The position numbers were made by a program, and so were the translations under genes. Below, piece after piece: positions 26,161 to 35,461 of a stretch of DNA of 64,000 nucleotides (position 1 is the stretch's first letter; each line of letters opens with the position of its first letter). Origin of the DNA: Profundibacterium mesophilum KAUST100406-0324 (GTDB taxonomy: Bacteria; Pseudomonadota; Alphaproteobacteria; Rhodobacterales; Rhodobacteraceae); assembly GCF_009835145.1 (NCBI RefSeq), contig NZ_APKE01000014.1, positions 310,001 to 374,000 of the forward strand. Direction: 5' to 3'. The notes under the pieces are model-generated. The model worked only from the letters and a program-made list of their open reading frames with translations, did no database searches and had not been told where the DNA came from.

Positions 26161-27576
26161 GTGATCATCGGAGATATCGCCGAAGGGCTGACGCGCGGGG
26201 TCGAGACCGTGACGGGCACCGTGTCCGAAACATTCTTCGAGCCGACGATCCGGCTCGGGGTGACAGGGCTCAGCCGTGCGGGAAAGACGGTTTTTATCAC
26301 CTCGCTCGTGGCCAACCTGCTCAACCGCAGCCGGATGCCCCAGCTCGCCGCCGCCGCGAACGGGTCGATCCGCTCGGCCTACCTGCAGCCGCAGCCCGAC
26401 GACACCCTGCCGCGCTTCGACTTCGAGACCCATCTCGCGGCAATGACCGGCCAGCAGCCGCATTGGCCCGAAAGCACTCGGGCGATCTCGGAGCTGCGGC
26501 TGTCGTTCAGGGTGCAGCCCGGCGGCATGATCGGGGGCTTGCGCGGGCTGCGCAAACTGCATCTCGATATCGTGGATTATCCCGGCGAATGGCTGCTCGA
26601 CCTGTCGCTGATGGAGCGCAGCTACGAGGAATGGGCCGGCGAGGTGCTGGAGCGGATCGCGAAGCGCCCGATGGCGGCCGATTTCCTGAACGCGCAAGGC
26701 GCCGCCGATCCCGCCGCTCCGCTCGACGAGCCGCGCGCCCAGGCGCTGGCGCGCAGCTTCACCGGCTACCTGACCGAAGCGCGCGAGGCCGGTTTCTCGG
26801 ACTGCACGCCCGGGCGGTTCCTGCTGCCCGGCGATCTCGCCGGCTCGCCGGTCCTGACATTCGCGCCCCTGCGCAAGGAGGGGCAGATGCCGCGCGGCAG
26901 CCTGTGGCGTGAGATGGAGCGGCGCTTCGAGGCCTACAAGCGCGAGGTGGTGCGCCCGTTCTTTCGCGATCATTTCGCGCGGATCGACCGGCAGGTGGTG
27001 CTGATCGACGCGCTGGGCGCGATCCATGCCGGGCCGCAGGCCGTCGATGACATGCGGCGGGCGATGACCGATATCCTCGGGGCCTTCCGTCCGGGGCGCA
27101 ATGCCTGGCTCAGCCGCCTTCTGATGGGGCGAAGGGTGGAGAGGATCCTCTTCGCCGCCACCAAGGCCGATCACCTCCATCACCGCCAGCATGCGCGCCT
27201 CGCCGGCATCATGCAGGCGCTGGCCGCCGATGCGCGCGCCCGCGCCGATTTCGCCGGGGCGCAGACGGCGGCGATGGCGATCGCCTCCCTGCGCGCCACG
27301 ACCGAGGACACCATCACCCACGAGGGCCACTCACTCGACGTGGTGCGCGGCACCCTGCTGGACAGCGGGCGGCGCGCCGCGTTCCATCCCGGCGAGCTGC
27401 CGGAGGATCCGGGACGCCTGCTTGGACCGGCGCGGCAGGGGGCGGATCGCTGGCTGGACGAGGATTACTCCGTCATGCGCTTCGCGCCGCAGCCGCTCGC
27501 GCTCAAGCCCGGCGAGGGACCGCCGCATATCCGGCTCGACCGGGCGGCGCAGTTCCTGATCGGCGACCGGCTGTGA
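26161..27576 (+). CDS. YcjX family P-loop protein (DUF463)
   Basis: 471 residues from GTG 26161, which has an AGAGGA site nine to ten bases upstream; the frame is open much further back but crosses truA and the MATE gene. The P-loop is GLSRAGKT (36-43), the switch-like DYPGEW motif follows near residue 140, and [12 protein letters not shown] provides the nucleotide specificity region. In E. coli ycjX and ycjF are controlled with the phage-shock (psp) system. It is a cytoplasmic nucleotide-binding protein probably acting with the membrane partner encoded next. No psp genes are visible here. Confidence 0.9.
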   Translation: MIIGDIAEGLTRGVETVTGTVSETFFEPTIRLGVTGLSRAGKTVFITSLVANLLNRSRMPQLAAAANGSIRSAYLQPQPDDTLPRFDFETHLAAMTGQQPHWPESTRAISELRLSFRVQPGGMIGGLRGLRKLHLDIVDYPGEWLLDLSLMERSYEEWAGEVLERIAKRPMAADFLNAQGAADPAAPLDEPRAQALARSFTGYLTEAREAGFSDCTPGRFLLPGDLAGSPVLTFAPLRKEGQMPRGSLWREMERRFEAYKREVVRPFFRDHFARIDRQVVLIDALGAIHAGPQAVDDMRRAMTDILGAFRPGRNAWLSRLLMGRRVERILFAATKADHLHHRQHARLAGIMQALAADARARADFAGAQTAAMAIASLRATTEDTITHEGHSLDVVRGTLLDSGRRAAFHPGELPEDPGRLLGPARQGADRWLDEDYSVMRFAPQPLALKPGEGPPHIRLDRAAQFLIGDRL

Positions 27577-27610
27577 CGCGGCCCCAATCCCCACCGCAGC
27601 AGGAGTGCCG

Positions 27611-28639
27611 ATGATGGCAGCCAGCCCCTCAGCAGGCCCCCGCGGCCCGATCCTGATCGAGGATGACATGCCGGGGGCCGAGCGCCCCGGTCCGGCGGAG
27701 GCCCCGCCCGTGCCGGACCTGCCGCAAGGCGCGCCGGACGGCGCGGCGATGCGCAGCATGGCGGCGCTTGCGACACGGCGCAGCACCGCGCTGGGGCGCT
27801 GGTTCTGGCGCCTCCTCGGGGCGCTGGCGGTCCTGTCGATCTCGCTGGCGGGCTGGGCCGCGATCGATGCGCTCATCACGGCGCAGCCGGTGCTTGGGAT
27901 GATCGCACTCGCGCTGGCGGCGGCCTTCGTCGCGGTCTGCCTGCTGATCGTCCTGCGCGAGGCTCTCGCCCTGCGGCGGCTCGCGCGGCTCGACCACCTG
28001 CACACGGCCGCGGCCGCCGCCCTCGCCGGCAACGACCTGCCCGCCGCGCGGGCCGTCACGGGCGAGCTTGCGGGACTTTATGCCGCGCGCGAGGAGCTGC
28101 GCTGGGGGCGCGAGCGCCTCGCCGAGCGCAGCGCCGAGGCCTTCGACGCGGATGGTCTGTTCCACTTGGCAGAAGCCGAGCTTCTCGCCCCGCTCGATGC
28201 CGCCGCCCGGCTCGAGGTCGAGGCCGCCGCCCGGCAGGTGGCCATGGTCACCGCCATCGTCCCGCTCGCGCTTGCCGACGTGGTCTCGGCGCTCGGGGCG
28301 AACCTGCGGATGATCCGCCGCATCGCCGAGATCTACGGCGGACGCGGCGGCACATTGGGAAGCTGGCGACTGACCCGCGCGGTGATGACCCATCTCGTGG
28401 CGACCGGCGCGGTGGCGGTCGGGGACGATCTGATCGGATCGGTCGCCGGCGGCTCGGTCCTGTCGAAGCTGTCGCGCCGCTTCGGCGAGGGCATCGTCAA
28501 CGGGGCGCTGACCGCGCGGGTGGGGGTCGCGGCGATGGAGGTCTGCCGGCCCTTGCCCTTCTCGGGCCAGAAACGCCCGCAGATCCATGCCGTGGTGAGC
28601 CGGGCGCTGACCGGGCTCTTCGGCGGTGCGGGGCGCTGA
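27611..28639 (+). CDS. YcjF family membrane protein (TIGR01620/DUF697)
   Basis: 342 residues. AGGAG (27601-27605) supports ATG 27611 (or the adjacent ATG 27614). A Pro/Ala-rich N-terminus is followed by two transmembrane segments (about 80-130) and a C-terminal DUF697 domain with ANLRMIRRIAEIYGGRGG and GEGIVNGALTARVGVAAMEVCRPLPF, which identify TIGR01620. It is encoded 34 bases after its YcjX-like partner, the conserved order, so they probably form an envelope-stress-related complex. No regulator is adjacent. Confidence 0.88.
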   Translation: MMAASPSAGPRGPILIEDDMPGAERPGPAEAPPVPDLPQGAPDGAAMRSMAALATRRSTALGRWFWRLLGALAVLSISLAGWAAIDALITAQPVLGMIALALAAAFVAVCLLIVLREALALRRLARLDHLHTAAAAALAGNDLPAARAVTGELAGLYAAREELRWGRERLAERSAEAFDADGLFHLAEAELLAPLDAAARLEVEAAARQVAMVTAIVPLALADVVSALGANLRMIRRIAEIYGGRGGTLGSWRLTRAVMTHLVATGAVAVGDDLIGSVAGGSVLSKLSRRFGEGIVNGALTARVGVAAMEVCRPLPFSGQKRPQIHAVVSRALTGLFGGAGR

Positions 28640-28655
28640 GCACGGCCATGGCGGC

Positions 28656-28684
28656 TTGTCCTGCCCCGGCGGGATGCCTATAAA
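28656..28684 (+). promoter_or_regulatory. Promoter of ileS
   Basis: A -35 box TTGTCC (28656-28661), a 17-base spacer and a -10 box TATAAA (28679-28684): the best sigma-70-like match noticed in the window. Transcription would start near 28691, giving a leader of about 138 bases before the ileS ATG. Confidence 0.7.
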
Positions 28685-28828
28685 CGCGGCTGATATGTGG
28701 GCCTTTGCGATCATTCCGCGAATTATCTGCCCGGCGCTCTGATCCGCGAGCCGCCGGGACAAGGCGCATGGACCGCCGCGCCGCCCCCCACCTTCTTCCA
28801 GACATTCCTGCCCAGAGGACGATCCTCC

Positions 28829-31813
28829 ATGTGCGCCGATACGCCCGCCGATACCGACCGGACCGCCGATTACAAATCCACCCTGAACCTGCCGCAGACC
28901 GATTTTCCGATGCGCGCGGGCCTGCCCAAGCGCGAGCCCGAATGGCTGGCCCGCTGGGCCGAGATCGGCATCTATGACCGGCTGCGCGAGAAGGCAGAGG
29001 GGCGCAAGCCCTTCACCCTGCATGACGGCCCGCCCTACGCCAACGGCAACCTGCATATCGGCCACGCGCTCAACAAGATCCTCAAGGACATGGTGGTGCG
29101 CTCGCAGCAGATGATGGGCCGCGACGCGCGCTACATTCCCGGCTGGGACTGCCACGGCCTGCCGATCGAGTGGAAGATCGAGGAGCAGTACCGCAAGAAG
29201 GGCCGCGACAAGGACGCCGTGCCGGTCGTCGAGTTCCGCCGCGAATGCCGTGATTTCGCCGCCGGCTGGATCGACATCCAGCGCGACGAGTTCAAGCGGC
29301 TCGGCATTACCGGCGCCTGGGACGATCCCTACCTGACGATGGATTACCATGCCGAGCGGGTGATCGCCGAGGAGTTCCAGAAGTTCCTGATGAACGGCAC
29401 GCTCTACCAGGGCTCCAAGCCGGTGATGTGGTCGCCGGTCGAGAAGACCGCGCTTGCCGAGGCCGAGGTCGAATACCACGATCATGTCAGCCACACGATC
29501 TGGGTGAAATTCCCGCTGACCAAGCTGCCATCCTCGGCGATGGACGCGGTGATGTTCATCGGCGATGACGAGGGACAGTTCGACCTCGCCTCGCTCGATC
29601 ACACGCTGCGACAGGCATCGGTGGTGATCTGGACGACGACGCCCTGGACCATCCCGCAGAACCGCGCCATCGCTTTCAGCTCGGACATCAAGTACGGCGT
29701 CTACCAGGTGACGGAGGCGGCCGGGGACAACTGGGCCAAGCCGGGCGATGTGCTGATCCTTGCCGATGACCTGGCCGAGGAGGTCCGCAAGAGCGCGCGC
29801 ATCGATGCCTGGCAGCGGGTGATCGGCTTCAACCCCGATGGCGCGGAATGCGCGCACCCGCTGCGCGGCGCCGAGGGCGGCGAAGGCGAATGGGACTTCG
29901 ACGTGCCGATGATCTCGGGCGATCACGTCACCGCCGAGGCCGGCACGGGCTTCGTCCACACCGCCCCCAGCCATGGCGACGACGATTACCAGATGGGCCT
30001 GAAATACGGGCTGCCAATGACCTATAACGTGATGGAGGACGGGCGCTACCGCGATGATCTGCCGCTCTTCGGCGGCAAGGCGATCCTGAAGCCGAACGGC
30101 AAGGAGGGCAACGCCAACAAGGCCGTGATCGAGGCGCTGCAGGAAGCCGGCGGCCTGATCGCGCGCGGCAAGCTCACCCACAGCTATCCGCATAGCTGGC
30201 GCTCCAAGGCGCCGCTGATCTACCGCAACACGCCGCAATGGTTCGCCGCCATCGACCGCGAGGTCGGCGACGGGCTGGACACCCATGGCAAGACCATCCG
30301 CGAGCGCGCGCTGACCTCGATCGACGAGCTGGTGACATGGACGCCGCCGCGCGGGCGCAACCGGCTTCACGCGATGATCGAGCAGCGCCCCGACTGGGTG
30401 CTCTCGCGCCAGCGCGCCTGGGGCGTGCCGCTGACCTGTTTCGTCAAGAAGGGCGCCAAGCCCGATGACGAGGGCTTCCTGCTGCGCAACGAGGAGGTCA
30501 ACGCCCGCATCGTCGAGGCCTTCGAGGCCGAGGGGGCCGATTGCTGGTACGAGGAGGGCGCCAAGGAGCGGTTCCTCTCCGGCATCGTATCCCCTGACGA
30601 TTACGCGCAGGTCTTCGACATCCTCGACGTGTGGTTCGACAGCGGCTCAACCCATGCCTTCGTGCTGCGCGACCGCGAGGACGGCTCCGGGGACGGGCTT
30701 GCCGATCTCTATCTCGAGGGCACCGATCAGCATCGCGGCTGGTTCCACTCCTCGATGCTGCAGGCCTGCGGCACGATCGGGCGCGCGCCCTATCGGGGCG
30801 TGCTGACCCACGGCTTCACCCTCGATGCCAAGGGCAACAAGATGTCGAAATCGGTGGGCAATACCGTGGCCCCCGAGAAGGTCGTGCAGCAATACGGCGC
30901 CGACATCCTGCGGCTCTGGGTGGCGCAGTCCGACTATACCGGCGATCTGCGCATCGGGGACGAGATCCTCAAGGGTGTCGCGGACAGCTACCGCCGGCTG
31001 CGCAACACGTTGCGCTTCGTGCTCGGCAGCCTGCCCGAGACCGTGCCGGACCTGCCCGCCCAGGGCGATCTGCCGGAGCTCGAGCGGCTCATGCTGCACC
31101 GGCTCTGGCAGCTCGACGGGCAGGTGCGCGCCGCCTATGACGCCTATGACTTCCAGAAGGCCTGGCGCGCGATCTTCGATTTCGCGACGCTGGACCTGTC
31201 GGCCTTCTACTTCGATATCCGCAAGGACGCGCTCTATTGCGATGCGCCGGACAGCCCGCGCCGCCTGGCCTGCGAGGCGGTTCTGGGGGCGATCTACGAC
31301 CGGCTGATCCCGTGGCTCGCGCCGATCCTGACCTTCACCACCGAAGAGGTCTGGCTTGAGCGGCACAAGGATGCGGGGGCCTCGGTTCACCTCGCGGACA
31401 TGCCCGCCACACCTGAGGACTGGCGCGACGATGCGCTGGCCGAGCGGATGGGCCGGGTGCGGTCGGTGCGCCGCGTGGTGACCGGCGCGCTCGAGGAGAA
31501 GCGCCGCGACAAGACCATCGGCGCGAGCCTCGAAGCGGCGCCGGTCGTCTACCTCGCCGACGAACTGGCGCGGGCCGTGAGCGATCCGGCAACCTTCGCC
31601 GACCTGTGCATCACCAGCGGCATCACCCTGAGCACCAACACGGCACCCGAAGGGGCCTTCACGCTGGAGGGCGTCGAGGGCGTCGCGGTTGTCTTCGACG
31701 AGGCGGATGGCGCAAAATGCCAGCGCTGCTGGAAGATCCTGCCGGATGTGGGAACGCATGCGCATCCGGATGTCTGCGGCCGCTGCGACGCGGCCCTGGC
31801 GGAGATCGAATGA
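28829..31813 (+). CDS. ileS: Isoleucine-tRNA ligase
   Basis: 994 residues, class I aminoacyl-tRNA synthetase of the bacterial IleRS type. HIGH is at 76-79, KMSKS at 671-675, and the editing (CP1) domain lies between, with [17 protein letters not shown]-terminal zinc ribbon (CQRC ... CGRC) is present, as in zinc-containing bacterial IleRS rather than the mupirocin-resistant eukaryote-like type. ATG 28829 is chosen because upstream codons (frame open to 28697) overlap the promoter. It charges tRNA-Ile in the cytoplasm. Its stop overlaps the DUF3253 start, so the next two genes are probably in the same operon. Confidence 0.96.
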   Translation: MCADTPADTDRTADYKSTLNLPQTDFPMRAGLPKREPEWLARWAEIGIYDRLREKAEGRKPFTLHDGPPYANGNLHIGHALNKILKDMVVRSQQMMGRDARYIPGWDCHGLPIEWKIEEQYRKKGRDKDAVPVVEFRRECRDFAAGWIDIQRDEFKRLGITGAWDDPYLTMDYHAERVIAEEFQKFLMNGTLYQGSKPVMWSPVEKTALAEAEVEYHDHVSHTIWVKFPLTKLPSSAMDAVMFIGDDEGQFDLASLDHTLRQASVVIWTTTPWTIPQNRAIAFSSDIKYGVYQVTEAAGDNWAKPGDVLILADDLAEEVRKSARIDAWQRVIGFNPDGAECAHPLRGAEGGEGEWDFDVPMISGDHVTAEAGTGFVHTAPSHGDDDYQMGLKYGLPMTYNVMEDGRYRDDLPLFGGKAILKPNGKEGNANKAVIEALQEAGGLIARGKLTHSYPHSWRSKAPLIYRNTPQWFAAIDREVGDGLDTHGKTIRERALTSIDELVTWTPPRGRNRLHAMIEQRPDWVLSRQRAWGVPLTCFVKKGAKPDDEGFLLRNEEVNARIVEAFEAEGADCWYEEGAKERFLSGIVSPDDYAQVFDILDVWFDSGSTHAFVLRDREDGSGDGLADLYLEGTDQHRGWFHSSMLQACGTIGRAPYRGVLTHGFTLDAKGNKMSKSVGNTVAPEKVVQQYGADILRLWVAQSDYTGDLRIGDEILKGVADSYRRLRNTLRFVLGSLPETVPDLPAQGDLPELERLMLHRLWQLDGQVRAAYDAYDFQKAWRAIFDFATLDLSAFYFDIRKDALYCDAPDSPRRLACEAVLGAIYDRLIPWLAPILTFTTEEVWLERHKDAGASVHLADMPATPEDWRDDALAERMGRVRSVRRVVTGALEEKRRDKTIGASLEAAPVVYLADELARAVSDPATFADLCITSGITLSTNTAPEGAFTLEGVEGVAVVFDEADGAKCQRCWKILPDVGTHAHPDVCGRCDAALAEIE

Positions 31814-32058
31814 CCGCCCGCCCCGGTGACGCGGAGATCGCGGCGGTCCTGATGGACCTGGCGCATCGACGGGGCACCGGGGCGAGCTTCTGCCCCTCGG
31901 AGGCGGCGCGCGTGCTTGCCGCCGATTGGCGCCCGCTGATGCAGGACGTGCGGCGCGTGGCGGCCGGACTGCCGCTCAGGGCATCGCGCAAAGGGGTCGA
32001 GATCGCGCCGGAAGCCCCCGGCGGCCCGATCCGCCTGAGCCTTCGACCGGGCGCATGA
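31810..32058 (+). CDS. DUF3253 small protein
   Basis: 82 residues; the ATG overlaps the ileS stop by four bases. The protein has the DUF3253 pattern: an N-terminal helix with [13 protein letters not shown], then [23 protein letters not shown], a winged-helix-like segment. The function is unknown, possibly nucleic-acid binding judging by the fold type and basic composition (inference). Its last codons overlap the DMT exporter start (ATGA), so it links ileS and the exporter in one unit. Confidence 0.8.
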   Translation: MTARPGDAEIAAVLMDLAHRRGTGASFCPSEAARVLAADWRPLMQDVRRVAAGLPLRASRKGVEIAPEAPGGPIRLSLRPGA

Positions 32059-32891
32059 GCGCGGGGGTCTTCGCGGCCGTCCTCCTGGCCGCTTTCCTGC
32101 ACGCCTTCTGGAACGCCCTGGTGAAGACCGGCGAGGACAAGGTCGCGGCGATGCTCTTGCTAAGCGCGGGGAATGCCGCCGTCGCGGCGGTCTTCGTCGC
32201 CTTCAAGCCGCTTCCCCCCGCCGAGCTGTGGCCATGGCTCCTGGCATCCGGCCTTATCCACACCGCCTACCAGGTCTGTCTCGCGATGGCCTACGAGCGC
32301 GGCGATCTGAGCCGGGTCTACCCCATTTCACGTGGAACAGCGCCGCTCCTCGTGCTCGCGGCGGGAGCGTTCGTCCTTCCCGACCGGCTCATGCCGACCG
32401 AGATCGCCGGCATCGCGCTCCTGGGTCTCGGGATCGTGTCGATGGCCCGTGGCATCGGCCGGGACGGCGAGCGGACCGCGCTGCTGCCCTTCGCCCTGGG
32501 GGCCGCGATCTGCACCGCGGGCTACTCCATCGTCGATGGCAGCGGGGCGCGCCTTCTGGGCGATGGGCCGACCTACGTGGCCTGGTCGCTCCTCGTGGGG
32601 CTGGTCTTCTTCGTGCCCGTTGCCCTGCTGCTGCGCGGGCCCGGGGTGCTGCGGGCGCGCCCGGCGGCCCTGCTGCGCGGCGGGCTTGGGGGGGCGGCTT
32701 CCTTTACCGCCTACGCGATCGCCGTCTGGGCCATGACGCAGGCGCCGATCGCGCTTGTCAGCGCGCTGCGCGAAAGCTCGATACTTTTCGCGATGCTCAT
32801 CGGCTGGGTGCTGGTCGGCGAGCCGATGAGCCGCCACAAGCTCGCCTCCGGCGCGGTCATCCTCGCGGGCGTCGTCCTGACCCGGCTCTGA
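32055..32891 (+). CDS. EamA/DMT family transporter
   Basis: 278 residues with ten predicted membrane helices in two EamA repeats (about 5-135 and 150-278). Family motifs: FLHAFWNALVK in helix 1, the SRVYPISRGTAPLL loop and SALRESSILFAMLIGWVLVGE in the second repeat. It probably exports a small metabolite or amino acid; the substrate is unknown. It is translationally coupled to the DUF3253 gene. Its coding sequence contains a parS-like palindrome (32324-32339) written in codons that are otherwise rare here. Confidence 0.88.
   Translation: MSAGVFAAVLLAAFLHAFWNALVKTGEDKVAAMLLLSAGNAAVAAVFVAFKPLPPAELWPWLLASGLIHTAYQVCLAMAYERGDLSRVYPISRGTAPLLVLAAGAFVLPDRLMPTEIAGIALLGLGIVSMARGIGRDGERTALLPFALGAAICTAGYSIVDGSGARLLGDGPTYVAWSLLVGLVFFVPVALLLRGPGVLRARPAALLRGGLGGAASFTAYAIAVWAMTQAPIALVSALRESSILFAMLIGWVLVGEPMSRHKLASGAVILAGVVLTRL
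32324..32339. promoter_or_regulatory. parS-like ParB-binding palindrome inside the DMT gene
   Basis: The 16-mer CATTTCACGTGGAACA matches the parS form TGTTTCACGTGGAACA at 14 of 16 positions, with both differences at the first two bases. The codons ATT TCA CGT GGA ACA are A/T-ending and unlike the GC-rich codons around them, which suggests selection on the DNA sequence. No parA/parB gene is in the window. Confidence 0.5.
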
Positions 32892-32907
32892 AACCGCGCG
32901 CGGGACC

Positions 32908-33603
32908 TCAGCCGTCGGGCCCGTAGAGCGCCTGCTGCAGCACCCCGGCGAACGCGAGGTAGGCCGACGTGACGACCAAGCCCCAATGCGCCCAGCTTGC
33001 CGGATCGAAATCGACCCATGCCGCCCATGCCCCGAAGAAGACCCAAGCCAGTGCCATCGGCAGGGTGACCGCGCGCCAGCGCTGGGTGCGGACGGGATGG
33101 ACGAATTTCAGCGGCAGGAACATTGCCACCGACAAGAACCCGGTGATGATCAGGATCGCCCACCAGGGCGGGGCCACGGCGAACATCACGAGCACCATCA
33201 TGTTCCAGCAGCCCGGAAAGCCGGAAAAGCTGTAATCCTTGGTCTTCATGCCGGTATCGGCGAAATAGACGACGCTGGCGAAGGTGATCACGATGATCGC
33301 GATCCACCCGGTCCAGCCCGGCAGCAGCCCCGAGCTGAAAAGCGCGAAGGCGGGGATGAAGACATAGGTGATGTAGTCGATGATCAGGTCCATCAGCACG
33401 CCGTCATAGCGCGGCGCGTTGCGGCCGACATCGTATTTGCGTGCAAGGGGCCCGTCGATCCCGTCGACGAAGAAGGCCACGACGAGCCAGAGCCACATCA
33501 GCCCCCATTGCTCGTCGACGGCGGCCAGCAGGGCCAGCATGGCGAAGACCACCCCCGTGGCGGTCAGAAGGTGAACGAGGAGGGCACGGAACTGAACTGT
33601 CAT
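32908..33603 (-). CDS. pcs: Phosphatidylcholine synthase
   Basis: 231 residues, polytopic (about seven to eight helices). It carries the CDP-alcohol phosphotransferase motif: D50-G51-x2-A54-R55 then G68-x3-D72-x3-D76, with the Pcs-typical FFVDGIDGPLARKYDVG. It condenses choline with CDP-diacylglycerol to form phosphatidylcholine in the inner membrane, the pathway typical of alphaproteobacteria. The ATG at 33603 has no strong ribosome site. It is separated from the SRPBCC gene on the same strand by 197 bases, so it may have its own promoter. Confidence 0.93.
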   Translation of the reverse strand: MTVQFRALLVHLLTATGVVFAMLALLAAVDEQWGLMWLWLVVAFFVDGIDGPLARKYDVGRNAPRYDGVLMDLIIDYITYVFIPAFALFSSGLLPGWTGWIAIIVITFASVVYFADTGMKTKDYSFSGFPGCWNMMVLVMFAVAPPWWAILIITGFLSVAMFLPLKFVHPVRTQRWRAVTLPMALAWVFFGAWAAWVDFDPASWAHWGLVVTSAYLAFAGVLQQALYGPDG

Positions 33604-33800
33604 CGCATTGTCATGACGCAATCGTGCCCAAGGCGCAAACACAATGACGCAAGGGGCCGGGAGGGGCGAAGCTCCGCCGCCGGGCGGACGGGACAGGGCG
33701 GGACGGGCCGGGCGCGCGCGGCGGCGCCGGCCCTGCGCAAGGTGCCGGCGGGCGCGGGAAAGCCGCCCCATGCCGCGCGTTCGGCGGCACGAAGGTGGCC

Positions 33801-34262
33801 TCAGGAGACGGGTCGGTGCTGACGCTCGATGCGCGCGGCGATGGTGTCGATCCGCGTGTCGAGCCGGCGCGACAGGGCCGGTTTCGTCAGCTTCATCGAT
33901 TGCACGAGGATGCGGGCCGGCAAGGTGCGCGGGCGCAGCTCGATCCCGAGCGCCAGGCGGGTGCGGTCGGGGGCAAGGGCGATCACCTCGATGTCGATCT
34001 GAAGGGTGATCCCGTCGGAGACGCCCGAGATCGTGAAGCCCTCCGGCGGCGTGTAGGAGGTCACATGCGCATCGAGCCGGCGCTCGCGCCCGCGAAACTC
34101 GTAGCTGATCATCCAGCGCGAGGCTTCGGGGGGCGGGCCTGCCAGGCGCTCGACCCGGACGCCGCGACCCTGCGCCAGGCGTTCGGCGGCCGAGAAATCG
34201 GACAGCTGATCGAACACGACCTCCTGCGGAGCGGCGATATCCCTGCGCGACGAGAACTTCAT
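33801..34262 (-). CDS. SRPBCC family protein
   Basis: 153 residues with the START/Bet v1-like fold pattern: an N-terminal MKFSSRRDIAAPQEVVFDQLSDF strand-helix, WMISYEFRGRERRLDAHVTSY in the sheet, and a long basic C-terminal helix. Such proteins bind hydrophobic ligands or lipids; the ligand is unknown. It is 45 bases downstream of nudC on the same strand and likely co-transcribed with it. The neighbouring pcs gene makes a membrane-lipid link possible but unproven. Confidence 0.8.
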   Translation of the reverse strand: MKFSSRRDIAAPQEVVFDQLSDFSAAERLAQGRGVRVERLAGPPPEASRWMISYEFRGRERRLDAHVTSYTPPEGFTISGVSDGITLQIDIEVIALAPDRTRLALGIELRPRTLPARILVQSMKLTKPALSRRLDTRIDTIAARIERQHRPVS

Positions 34263-34307
34263 GAGGCTTGGTTCCGTGTGCTTTATCTTGGTGTCCCCGT
34301 TGTCGCG

Positions 34308-35276
34308 TCAATCCAGCCTGTCCGCAAGCCAGTTGGCCAGCAGAAACCGCGCGATGGCCCCCTCGCGCGGGGGCGCGATGCGCGGATGGTCACCGGCAAA
34401 GGCCAGCGCGACATCCTCGCGGCTGACCCAGAGCGCCTCATCGATCTCGGTGGGGTCGATGGTTATCGCGGTCTCGAGCGCCTCGCCCCGGCAGCCGATC
34501 ATCAGCGAGGCGGGAAAGGGCCAGGGCTGGCTGGCCAGGTAGCGCACGGGCCCCACCACGACGCCGCTCTCCTCGCGCACCTCGCGCCGTACCGCGGCCT
34601 CGACGGTCTCTCCGGGCTCGACGAAGCCCGCGAGCAGCGAGAACATTCCCTCCGGCCAGCCCGGCGAGCGGCCCAGAAGGACCTCGTTGCCATGGGTGAT
34701 GAGCATGATGACGACCGGATCGGTGCGCGGGAAATGGGACGCGCCGCAGGAGGGGCAATGCCTTTGCCAGCCGCCTTGCGCGCTTTGCGAGGCGGCCCCG
34801 CAGCGTGCGCAGAAACCGTGGGTGCGATGCCATTCGAGCAATCCGCGGGCGGTCGCGGCAAGCTCGGCTTCATGGGGTTCGAGGCGGGCCATCACCCCGC
34901 GCAGGTCGGCAAAGCCCAGATCCGGTGACAGGGCAGGGTGGGGCTGCACCGAATCGTCGCCGAAGCCGCCCGGTCCCGAAAGCGGGGCGCAGCCCGGCCA
35001 GTCGCGCAGCTCCGCCGCGAATCGGGGGGCGCCTTCATCGAGCCCGAGAAAGAGCAGCGGGCCGCAGCCGGCATCGGCGGCCACAGGCCGGCGCGACCAG
35101 CCCAGCCGCGGATCCTGCCCCCCCTGGACCAGCAACGGCTTGCCGCGCCACATGAGCAATACCCGCGCCCGCGCATCGTCGGCGAGGGTGGCCAGCGTCT
35201 CCGGCGCGGCACGAAGTTGCGCGGTCCGGTCGAGCCGGGCCGATCCGCCGAAGGTCACCGTTTCCGCAAGGCGCAT
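34308..35276 (-). CDS. nudC: NAD+ diphosphatase / RNA-decapping Nudix hydrolase
   Basis: 322 residues. A zinc site of four cysteines (156, 159, 174, 177) precedes the Nudix domain. The Nudix box is GFVEPGETVEAAVRREVREE (217-236) and the NADH-pyrophosphatase signature SQPWPFPAS (249-257) follows, together diagnostic of NudC. It cleaves NAD(H) to NMN(H) and AMP and can remove NAD caps from RNA. The N-terminal domain is intact and the length is a little above the E. coli enzyme. It is divergent from the phosphodiesterase gene, with 185 bases between. Confidence 0.93.
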   Translation of the reverse strand: MRLAETVTFGGSARLDRTAQLRAAPETLATLADDARARVLLMWRGKPLLVQGGQDPRLGWSRRPVAADAGCGPLLFLGLDEGAPRFAAELRDWPGCAPLSGPGGFGDDSVQPHPALSPDLGFADLRGVMARLEPHEAELAATARGLLEWHRTHGFCARCGAASQSAQGGWQRHCPSCGASHFPRTDPVVIMLITHGNEVLLGRSPGWPEGMFSLLAGFVEPGETVEAAVRREVREESGVVVGPVRYLASQPWPFPASLMIGCRGEALETAITIDPTEIDEALWVSREDVALAFAGDHPRIAPPREGAIARFLLANWLADRLD

Positions 35277-35461
35277 GACTGTTCTCCCGATGCCGCACGG
35301 GCATATCCATTCCAGAGCGACGATTGCAACGCCACCCGAAACGGCTTATGCAACCTTAGGTAGAGAAGGCCGCGGCTTGCCCGAAAGCGGCTCTTCCTGC
35401 ACTGTCGGAGGATCGGAACGATGCAGCGCATCACGCTCGGCAGCACAGCAAGGACAGTGGT

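Noticed and set aside
23731-27576. Continuous open frame on + running from the MATE gene through truA into the YcjX gene
   Set aside because: Only the last part (from 26161) has family similarity and a ribosome site; the upstream part is a shadow of the MATE and truA frames.
27629-30370. Long open frame on - across ycjF-like and ileS genes
   Set aside because: Antisense shadow of two recognised genes, low-complexity protein.
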